Origin: Heterobilharzia americana
Lineage: Eukaryota > Platyhelminthes > Trematoda > Strigeidida > Schistosomatidae
Direction of reading: 5' to 3'
NCBI GenBank assembly: GCA_944470555.2
Contig: OX104127.1
Coordinates: 157,455,276 to 157,519,275, forward strand
Length of the DNA stretch: 64,000 bases
The position numbers and the translations under genes are program-made. Shown one piece after another: positions 55,501 through 64,000 of the stretch (position 1 is its first letter; each line of letters begins with the position of its first letter). The notes under the pieces were generated by a model, which saw nothing but the letters and a program-made list of their open reading frames with translations, was not told where the DNA came from and did not search any database.

Positions 55501-57505
55501 CGTGCGATGTCCCATTACCCTTAGTGATCTGGCAACATGTGATCACGTGAACGCCATCAGAATATCGGACAGATAATTATGTCTCACTATATATATATAT
55601 TTCCGGACTACAGATTGCCGAAGCCTTTAGCGCCACCTTCTATACGCAACTCAATACGTCCTCATCAAACCAAAATTACCGACTGTCCGACCGAAATTCA
55701 GCACCACCAAGAGCAGGAGAGTTACCTGGAGTAAAGGTAACTCCTGCTATGGTCCTCGGAAAACTGTCAAAGCTCTGCCCAGGGAAGTCACCAGGGTGTG
55801 ATGACATCCGACCGGCTGTGCTAAAACAATGCGCGGGCTCCTTGTGCGGTTCGCTGTGCAACTTGTTTCAATACTCCTTAGACAATCACATGTTTCCAAA
55901 AGAGTGGTAAAGTGTTATTCTGTCCCCCATCTTCAAAGGTGAAGACAGGCAGAACCCAAAATGCTACCGACCCATAGTGGTGTCAAGAGTAAAGGAGAGT
56001 CTGGTAGACGACCATCTCAGGGAGTACTTAGAAAAGAGGGGAGCACTTAGTGATGCACTACATGGTTTCAGAAAGGGTAGGTCCTGTTCCTCAAACATTC
56101 TGGCGGCAGGTGATAAGTGGACGGCATGCTGGGACTTCCAAATTCCTGTCCACGTTATTTTCCTGGATTCTAATAAGGCCTTCAACACAGTTCCACACAC
56201 CGTTCTTATTCACAAAATAGAAAGGTTGGGCATCAAGGGACAAGTGCTTTCATGTTTGCGGGACTATCTAGACAGTAGATAATTCTGCACAGAGGCCAAC
56301 AGAGTTTGCTCGAGTTGAGGGACATAATCATCTGGTGCATCGCAAGGAGCGATTCTGGGTCCGCTGCTATTCCTTCTTTTTGTGAACCACCCCCACTGAA
56401 TCTCAGCTCCCCTGACCCCGGAACTGTCTTTGAAGTTGCATAAGACCTACATACGACCCCACCCAGAAGAACACAACGTCATTGCACCACAATATCTGAA
56501 AAGAGACGTGAACCTCCTGGAGAAAGTCCAAAGGCGAGCTACAAAGGGCGTCGTAGGAATGAGGCAAAACCATATCAGGACAGGCTGAAAGATCTAGGGC
56601 TCCTCTCTCTAAGCTACCGCAGATTACATAGTGACTTGATAACGGCATACAAAACACTCAGTAACCCAAGTCATCCGAACAGTGGAATCCTACCGAACGG
56701 CCACCATGGCGATCCTCAAGGTAACCCAAGGAGGATCGCTCACCAGAGGGTGAAAACTTGTGTGCGATCACACTTCTTGTCTCTGCTGGTTTGCTGCCAC
56801 TGGAGCGCATTGCCTGCCGAGATTGCTACTGCTTCGTCTGTTTACAGCCTCAAGAAGAGGTTGGACAGTTACGCAGTGATGCACGGTCTGCGCTCATCCA
56901 ACTGGGATGTGGACTAAGCTGACACGACCTACTAACTCGGTACGACCAGCCGCTACTGAACACTTTGTAAAACCACTAACACTGAGAACTTGGCTCAACC
57001 TTATACTTTCCTGCAGACGTCCCTTCCAGTTACCGTCACCTACTAAAAGAATTACTATATTCCCTCTTCGTTCTATCGTGTTATTTATTATTCTTCCTTC
57101 TGACTGTACGCTCCCAAACTTTAACGAAAATGCTCTCCCTATCACCCCGTCCCCATAAACCTACCAATGTTTCTTCTTCAGTGCCGTTTCCTTTGTCCTA
57201 ATCTTTTTTCTTTTTCTATTTGCCTTTCCCCGCACTTTCTCTCCCTTGACTTCTCTGCACATGTTTTTCATCTGTTTTTTACAACCAGTCCGACTAATTG
57301 TCTGCTGGCACGACACTTGAGGGACCCATCTGCACCACAGTCCCCGGGAGGAAGAACAAACAAACAACACCCAACCGCCCGTTGGGCTAACCAGAGCTAC
57401 AGCAGTCGAGTGGGTAGACCTACTGCATTAGAATCCACCAAAGACCTGGAGCCGTTCCGGAAGACCTAGAAGCGAGCGCGAAGAAATCAGTTGGTTTACA
57501 CTAGC
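55501..57505 (+). mobile_element. CR1-A LINE copy 2, catalytic core deleted
   Basis: Linker SFFYTQLN-like ATFYTQLNTS (about 55630), KLCPGKSPGCDDIRPAVLK (about 55770-55830), RT fingers (YRPIVVSRVKESLVDDHL, LHGFRKGRSCSSNIL), motif A VIFLDSNKAFNTVPH (about 56155), motif B SQGAILGPLLFLLFVN (about 56343-56390). It then jumps directly to LSLKLHKTYIRPH (about 56425), removing the YADD box. The C-terminus (to 56917) and 3' UTR are nearly identical to copy 1 at 2580-3640, including the same frameshift. It ends about 360 bp upstream of the MDH1 start codon. Confidence 0.88.
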
Positions 57506-57861
57506 TAGTTAAAAGATATTGGATATGCAGTTCTCCGGTATCTTACGACGATTTCTTAGTGCATGAAATGATGGCTGGGTGCTGCAGCCTGGATTCGTCA
57601 CCACAACACGATATCGGGAGCATGTGTGCAGCAAGTGTGAAAAGCAAGTCAGACCTCATAGCTTATGCACCGTAAAATGGTAGTTGCCGCAACCCAAACA
57701 GACATAAATACGTATCTTAAGTTTTGTCTGATTGACTTGTAAGCAATATGTAGATATGAGAGGCTTTGTTTAACTCAGTCAAGAAGCTTATGTATTGACT
57801 AGCAGCGGTTTGTTCCCTCTAATTAGTTAGTCGTTTTCGCCGTTCCATTCCGTAATTACTG
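57506..57861. promoter_or_regulatory. MDH1 upstream region
   Basis: Non-repetitive DNA between the CR1-A copy 2 end and the MDH1 start codon. It must hold the promoter and 5' UTR unless an upstream non-coding exon exists. No TATA box or other site stands out with confidence. Confidence 0.4.
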
Positions 57862-58984
57862 ATGTCGGAGGTAGTGTTCTGTCTCGGTTTCTTTATGTTT
57901 TAGCCCATTAAAGTCTTGTTAACAGGTGCAGCAGGGCAAATAGGCTATTCCCTTGCGGGGATGGTCGCTCGTGGAGACATGTTTGGACCTCAGCAGGTTT
58001 GTCGTGATTCTAAAAACGTAACGACTAAAGGAGGTTATTTTGCATCTCTTCGATATCGAAGCGATGGTTGAATCTTTGAAGGGATTAAAAATGGAACTTC
58101 AAGATTGTGCATTTCGACTGTTGAGAGATGTTGTTGTTTCACACTTACCTGAAATAGCTTTTGATCAAGTCGATGTTGCTCTTATGGTTGGTGCAATGCC
58201 TAGGAAGGAGGGAATGGAACGCAAAGACCTACTAAATGCAAACGTCAGCATTTTCAAGCAGCAGGGTCGAAGTCTTGATATGTACGCCAAAAAAACTGTG
58301 AAAGTGTTAGTTGTGGGTAATCCCGCCAACACAAATGCGTTGGCGATGATGAAAAATGCCCCTTCCATTCCGAAAGAAAATTTCAGTGCGCTCACAAGAC
58401 TTGACCATAACCGTGCTCAATCATATGTTAGTGTTTTTTTTTTTTTGACTCTACCTGCAGATCGCTCAACGACTGGGTGTCCCATGTGATTCAGTTAAGA
58501 ATTGTATAGTCTGGGGAAATCATAGCAACACTCAGTTTGTGGATGTTAGTCATGCTGTGGTAAAAAAAAACGGGAAAGAAATTCCTGTATACGATGCAAT
58601 CAATGATGAGCATTGGATTAAAAATGAGTTCCTAGGTGCTATCCAGAAGCGTGGTGCTGCTGTTATATCGGCCAGGAAGCTAAGCAGTGCTTTTTCTGCA
58701 GCGAAAGCTATCACTGATCATATGCATGACTGGTGGTTTGGTACGAAACAGGTATGTCATTTTGCTAAACTTACTCGTGTTAGGGTGAATGGGTATCAAT
58801 GTCCGTCCTGAGTGACGGTTCTTACGATGCTCCAAAAGATGTCATCTTTAGTTTCCCTGTTCAGATTGAAAATAGACAGTGGAAAATAGTCCAGGGTCTG
58901 AAGTTCGATGACTGGGCCAGAAGCAAGTTCTCTATTACTTCTGAGGAGCTACAGGAAGAACGTGTTGCTGCCTGTCTCAATTAA
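57862..58984 (+). CDS. MDH1: malate dehydrogenase, cytosolic (five exons, complete)
   Basis: NAD-dependent enzyme interconverting malate and oxaloacetate in the cytosol, part of the malate-aspartate shuttle and, in flatworms, of the route that supplies malate for mitochondrial dismutation. Exons: 57862-57870 (ATG TCG GAG), 57904-57996, 58031-58426, 58461-58751, 58784-58984; they sum to 990 bp, 329 residues, the usual size. Seen: Rossmann motif [10 protein letters not shown] (residues about 10-19), substrate-loop arginines in [12 protein letters not shown] (about 99), NPANTNAL (about 138), LTRLDHNR (about 165) and the catalytic histidine in IWGNHSNTQ (about 196). All introns are GT-AG and 32-34 bp. 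The start is supported by the family's short M-S/A-E/K-P-I start. An AATAAA overlaps the stop codon. No defects seen. Confidence 0.96.
57871..57903 (+). other. MDH1 micro-intron 1 (33 bp)
   Basis: gtagtg...gttttag; separates a 9-bp coding exon (M-S-E) from PIKVLLTG. The exon is so short that automatic gene callers may miss it. Confidence 0.8.
57997..58030 (+). other. MDH1 micro-intron 2 (34 bp)
   Basis: gtttgt...ctaaag; joins FGPQQ to EVILHLFD with no gap relative to the family. Confidence 0.9.
58427..58460 (+). other. MDH1 micro-intron 3 (34 bp)
   Basis: gttagtg, a 13-T tract and ctgcag; joins HNRAQSY to IAQRLGV. Confidence 0.9.
58752..58783 (+). other. MDH1 micro-intron 4 (32 bp)
   Basis: gtatgt...gtgttag; joins WFGTKQ to GEWVSMSV. 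Reading through it leads to a stop after about 15 codons. Confidence 0.9.
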
Positions 58985-58989
58985 ATAAA
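58984..58989 (+). terminator. polyadenylation signal overlapping MDH1 stop
   Basis: ttaaataaac: the last base of the TAA stop is the first base of AATAAA. If used, the 3' UTR would be only about 15-30 nt. Confidence 0.5.
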
Positions 58990-59395
58990 CTGATTTTAGT
59001 CGTTGCTGAAGTCATGGAAGTTCTGTATGATTTGATTCTTCCAAAAATTAAGTGACATTGCAGTTGTAATGCAAAACTAATTATTTCACAATGCTGTTTA
59101 AAATCCTGACAGTGATATTTTACCGCAAACTCAGGTACCTTGTTTTTACCCAATAATATTTATTAGTCTCGTACTTTTCTGTTCGTTACTTTCTCATATT
59201 TTCCTGTCTTCATCTCTTAATCCGCTCCATCTTTCCCTCTGTGTAGTATTGCTGTGGTTTTCATGTTGCCTTTCGTCGCTAAGATGCGTAGTTGTAGCAA
59301 CTGCATGTGAAGTTTGGTTGTGTCGAAATTAACAGGTTCGGTATCAAGTTTGACAACGTAGAGATAGGTCAACTGAAAGCCTGACACAAGTTGAT
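58990..59395. other. MDH1 downstream flank, unassigned
   Basis: AT-rich, no recognised feature. Confidence 0.3.
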
Positions 59396-59399
59396 CAGC

Positions 59400-61370
59400 T
59401 CTAGTTGTCACAATTCACAGCAACAGGCAAAGAAAAAGTGGATAGGGATGCGTCTGAGAAACAGGTGTACGAAGAGAGGGCGAAGTGATCGGTAACCGCG
59501 TGAAAATACCCAAGACTTTGTAGATAACAAAGAGTATAAAGGTGCACCATTTTGGCAAACTAAGCCATGTCAGAATCTCCCACATTCGGGTCCTGTTTTT
59601 CCGAGTACCACAGTCAGTTTTCAACTTTTATACGCCTCAAACCAATAGATTTCATGTTATGATACCAAGTTTTGGTGTGGCTGCCTAGTCCTTTTCGACC
59701 AACATAGTGCGTCAAGAAAACATGTAATGCTGTACGGACAAGTGTTGGTGGTTCACAAGCTTATCGGCGCTTAACCTCACCATCGTATATGGGTAGTGCT
59801 GTAAATGTGACGATGATTGTAAACGGAACCTCAGGATATAAATGAATTTCTCAGACACACCCCTCTCTAACAGCATTGTGGAGTACATCCCTATCCGACA
59901 AATCAAAGGGAATCCTAATGTCAAGAGAACGATTGTTGACCTGCAACTCATCTGGCGATATCCGTGCATCTGGTGGAACGTAAACACATCAATGCATCCA
60001 AGTAAAACTGGCCTGCTCCTTGTGAATCATTTCCTCACGTGTTTTGAAAAGTATGATAGTTAATATTTTCAACGCTACTGGTAACAGACAAATACCCCGA
60101 TGACTGTCACGTACATTACGTAGACCCTATGTAAAGGTGCGCACAATAATGACCTCATTGCAGAGATGGAACACTGGGTCTGCTATACCTGACTAGAGTT
60201 GTTCCTTCAACCTTTAAAAGAACAGGGGGTGAGTTGGGTGCCTTGTGGCGTTGGGTGGGTCGGTGTTAAAAAAAACCTCTCCTTCCTTAAAAATCGATGT
60301 GACCAGCAATCTAGACCAGTCTGATGGGAACACTTATGATTCCTTTGTATCAATTCATATCTCGGTCAATACTCAGCAGTTTTTCACTTCGATCCTGCTG
60401 CTGTGTATCGGTTGAAGTTGGAACACTAACATCTGCAAACTATTCAGGTTCGAGCGCGAATTGTGTTTGTAGGCTTGCTGACCTCTTCAAAATATTCTAT
60501 CTATTATTCCCACCATGGACAGGTTACCGGTTGAACGTTTTTTTCTGAGATACCGTAGCACTAATTTCCTTGATAACTCAATCACTGCCGAGGACTACCT
60601 AGAGTTGATGCTTTCAAATTTTATTGGTTCGTTGGCATGGAATACCACCATAGATATCAGCAATAGCCTCTTCCATTCGGCTCCTCTTCCCCAATTAAAT
60701 GTCGAAGTTACTCACTTGTACGTCGATTTATGAACGTTTTGCTTTATGTACCAGTATTTATGCACCCGTCAATCGTACCATTTAGATAGCAGTCAGTCGT
60801 CGCTCATATGGAAACACATGTCACAGTCGTTCCCAGGTCGTGCAGATCCATTGGGCTGGGTAGCATAGACTAGTATCCGGCAGATCAGTGCGCTTTCTAC
60901 TCTACATCTTAATCCCATGCCTACGCCCGTGAGTCGATAAGAATTAACCCTCGGATTTCTGGACACAACTAAGCCGACTTGTTCAGAATTACCACACTGG
61001 CCGGATGAAGTCAAATCGGTAGCCATACTTCGGTTTTGTATGGGTGTCCCTGAGACAGTATACATTCAAAACAAAGATCCAATGGTTTTAGTAACTTTCG
61101 CCTTTTGTGCCTCAAGGTCAGGTTCGAAAATCGACAGTTCTTATGTGAACTTAGCAAGAGACTAGTAATGGTGTTCTGCTGACTTCAGTCATTAGTGATG
61201 GTCTCCAGGTGAAGGTTGGTACTTCGGAGCCTGTTGTTTTCGCTAGTAACAGCTGGGGAAGAGGCATAGAATAGGAAGGCAGATTATGTTTAGGTGCGTT
61301 TCGCATACTGCTAGAAATATGTAGGTGGTTGGTACTTCCTGGTTATCTGCGACGTTGAAATTTAGCGTGT
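59400..61370 (-). mobile_element. RTE-1b LINE, heavily decayed and internally deleted
   Basis: The 3' UTR (59400-59600) shares blocks such as gtgcaccattttggcaaactaagcc with 20640-20680. The minus strand then shows DWSRLLVTSIFKEGEVF (about 60330-60270), SDFN-QLGK (about 60710), and the endonuclease start VVSRNPRVNSYRLTGVGMG (about 60970-60915) with PIQNRSMATDLTSSGQ (about 61040). The endonuclease end and RT core between about 60650 and 60340 are missing. A 5' UTR trace (ggtggttggtacttcctggt) lies at 61323-61342. Confidence 0.7.
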
Positions 61371-61439
61371 ACATGAGATACCTAAACGAGAAAGTGTATT
61401 AGTTTGTTAGATCGCAAAGTTAAACGGACTCTCATTAAA

Positions 61440-64000
61440 GCGTGTCTTGGGCTTTTTGGAGGCTTTAGTTTGGATTGACGGATTCTCACTAAAAGAAAAG
61501 CTCTTACCGCTGTTACACCAGACCGATAGCTGCTACGTTGACGTGGTAGTCACGTTTATATATCACGATGATCCAACTAGTTATGCTGGTGGGACTTTTG
61601 TTCCCTCTAGGTCCTGCCATACGAGGAATGTCTGTTAGATAATGGTTAGACAAAAAGCAGTTACCCCTTAACGTTCTTAACCAATGAGATGATACATGGT
61701 GGCTTAACTCAGTGTTTAATGGTAATCCAAAACCACAGGATGTATGTCCAACTACATCTGTCATACTACAGACCTCTTGTCATGGCATCAAAAAGGCCGT
61801 AAGTGACCGGTCTCACCCAAATGTCTTGTGGCCTCTACGGCAATAAATGTTTCCTTCTTTCAGGTACCTTAAGAAGAAATAGCCTACCATGTTGTGGGGA
61901 GCCGGGAAGTATCAACCGCCCTCGCGCTTCTAGTAGTGCAACAGACCCATAAAATATAACCCATCCTCCGCAACTCTGCCTCCCTCTTTGCCTTCACCTA
62001 ATACTAATATTCACATATAGCATTACGTCAGGTGACTTTAACGCTCAAGTAGGGAAGTTGAGCCATTGGGAAAAGTATCTACGGAATCCTATGCCAAGGA
62101 ACCAACAACAGTGATCGTTCGTTTTAATTTCGCTCTGACAACGACTTGTTTCTAGCCAACACTAACATTAGACATAAGAAGAGACACTGTCGCACATGGT
62201 GTTCGTCGACATTAAACTGACGATGGACACAGATAACACTGCTACAGACCATCGTTGGAAGGTTGCTGGACTTTCTGGAGCACCAGTGTAGATTCCGACC
62301 ACGCGCTTTTGCAGGCTCGTGCATATGTGCACCTTACTGGTCGCAGGAAAAAAGCGGTAATAAAGCTTGTCTAGGGTCAATTGGAAGATGAGAATGTGAA
62401 GTCTGCTTTTACGAAAGCGGTAGCCAAGCATTTAACTGAACATGACAGCAATGTTCACTCTGAGGAAACCTGACATGACATTAAGTCTGCTGTAGAAACA
62501 GCGGTAAAGACGATTGTTAACCTACATTCGAAGGTTTAGAAATGTCATTGGATTTCCGAGACGTCATTCGAACTAATTCGTCGGAGAAGACTGGTTCCAG
62601 GTGGCTCTGACCACAACGAAGAGCGAAAGCAACTTAAACTTAACCAAGGGTCTTCGCATCGATCGCGAGCAGTAGTGGGTAGGGAAAGCGAGAGTGTTGG
62701 AGAAGGAATCAGCGTTGAGCAACACCCGGAAACTATTTAGGTGTATTTGGAATACCTTCAAGGAGAAGACGATAGTGAGTGAAACCATCACTAAGATGGA
62801 CGGAACGCTGATAACCTCTCAGAACAGAAGGCCAAAACGTTGGGCAGAACATTTTGAAGCGCAGTTCAGTCTGTCCTCAGCAACGCTTCAGTCGCTCAAC
62901 ATCCAGGCTGGACCTGAATGGGACGTAAATGTCGGTCCTCCAACTCTTGATGTTGAGAAAGGTGTATCGAACCTAAAACGATGGAATGCAGCAGGACTTG
63001 AAAGTTCGCCATCTGAAGTTTTCAAGGATGGAGGTAGGGGATTGCTAATTAAAGTAACGGGGGACCAGGCAGTTTATGGGGATCGGAGGTAGTCCGGTCA
63101 GACTGGTGTAGTTCACTGATCATCTCAGTTAGTGAGAAAGGGGAGAAATGTCATGACAACCATAGGGGAATTAATTTGATTAATATTGTTTCCAAGATCC
63201 TAGGGTCCATAGTCATGCGACCCCTGATTGGAGCTTGAGAACAGAAAACCAGGCAGGTTTCAGACCTTGTCGAAGGTGCATCGATCATATTTTCGCTCTC
63301 TGACAGCTGGAATACGGGCATACCTGCCGGCGGTCGGTACTTGGCACATTTCTTGACCTGAGGCAGCATCTGACTCTGTCGACTGTGAGGTTTTGTGGCA
63401 ACATCTAACTGAAGAGAGTACCGAGCAAGTATATATTGCTTATAAAAGCTGTCTACTCGAACTCACACAGCCATATCAAAGCTTATGAAGAGTTTTCAAG
63501 TGAGTTGACAACAACTTATGCTGTTCGCTAGGGATGTCCACTGTCGCCGTTCCTGTTTAAATGTACTAATGGTCATGACCTTAGGTACATCTTACTTCAG
63601 AGGGATTGATCTACTCCCTGGAGGTTATCTAATTGACTTGGAATACACAGACGATATTGTCCTGCTAAGTGAAGACGGTGACGAAATTAGGGTTTTGTGA
63701 ACGCGTTGAACAGAAATATGAGTGTGTTAGGCAGGCTTTCCGCTTGTGTCTGTCAAACGTAAGATGATGCTCCAGAACTGGTCTGCTGTACGTAGTCCCA
63801 GCTTAATGATAGGGAGTGAAGTTGTGGAATGTGTCGGCCACCTCACTTGGGAAGTTGCATCGGCTCAGTTACAGAAGGCCCGTTTGGCATTTACCAACTT
63901 ACATCATATTTGGTACCGAATGGTGAGATATCCGACTACTTACCAAGGGACGAGTATGCTGCACTGCAGTTTGTTCTCTCCCATTATACAGCTGAGACAT
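61440..64000 (+). mobile_element. RTE-1b LINE (+), decayed, runs off the window
   Basis: Starts with one 5' UTR monomer (61515-61675: ccgatagctgctacgttgac). The 5' UTR runs to about 62020 and joins mid-endonuclease at GTCAGGTGACTTTAACGCTC; the first half of the endonuclease is deleted. It continues with DSDHALLQARAYVHLTGRRK (about 62295-62350), RRPKRWAEHFEAQFSLS (about 62826), GPEWDVNVGPPTL (62910), DNHRGINLINIVSKILGS (about 63154), motif C LEYTDDIVLLSEDGDE (about 63637-63684; Thr replaces Ala) and VVECVGHLTW (about 63820). Stops and frameshifts throughout. Confidence 0.82.
61515..61675 (+). promoter_or_regulatory. single RTE-1 5' UTR monomer
   Basis: Matches, in plus orientation, the units at 26545-26714 and 26730-26894: gatagctgctacgttgacgt, gatgatccaactagttatgc, ttttgttccctctaggtcct and agcagttacc occur in the same order. 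Confidence 0.65.

Overview
The window reads as nuclear DNA of a flatworm, most probably a digenean trematode of schistosome type. The grounds are: two intron-bearing housekeeping genes whose 5' introns are only 30-34 bp long, very dense RTE- and CR1-type non-LTR retrotransposons, a Penelope-like element, and AT-rich intergenic DNA with tRNA-like short repeats. The genus cannot be fixed from sequence alone.

Two host genes are convincing. On the minus strand, 7744-14417 encodes mitochondrial translation elongation factor Tu (TUFM) in six recognisable exons; its first introns are tiny (34 and 30 bp) and its later ones large (3761, 537 and 990 bp). On the plus strand, 57862-58984 encodes a complete 329-residue cytosolic malate dehydrogenase (MDH1) in five exons separated by introns of 33, 34, 34 and 32 bp, beginning with a 9-bp coding exon. 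The two genes have no functional link beyond housekeeping: TUFM delivers aminoacyl-tRNA to the mitochondrial ribosome, MDH1 interconverts malate and oxaloacetate in the cytosol.

Most of the rest is retrotransposon debris. 0.9-3.6 kb: CR1-type fragments (+). 4.1-4.4 kb and 6.1-6.5 kb: RTE tails. 10.3-11.2 kb and 15.1-16.35 kb: a second RTE family (RTE-2) with TAA-rich tails, the first inside a TUFM intron. 16.8-20.3 kb: a Penelope-like element (-) split by a 5'-truncated RTE-1a copy flanked by an exact 12-bp target-site duplication. 20.45-26.9 kb: two RTE-1 elements in tandem (-), the second nearly full length with two frameshifts and two ~180-bp 5' monomers. 29.0-36.5 kb: CR1 copies in tandem (-). 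46.1-57.5 kb: further CR1 copies on both strands, one nested. 59.4-64 kb: two degraded RTE-1b elements head to head. About 36.5-46.1 kb holds almost nothing I can identify.

No rRNA, CRISPR, operon or prokaryote-like feature was seen. None of the retroelements looks able to move unaided: catalytic motifs are mutated, RT cores deleted, or frames broken. Family names used here (RTE-1a, RTE-1b, RTE-2, CR1-A to CR1-D) are labels for this report only.
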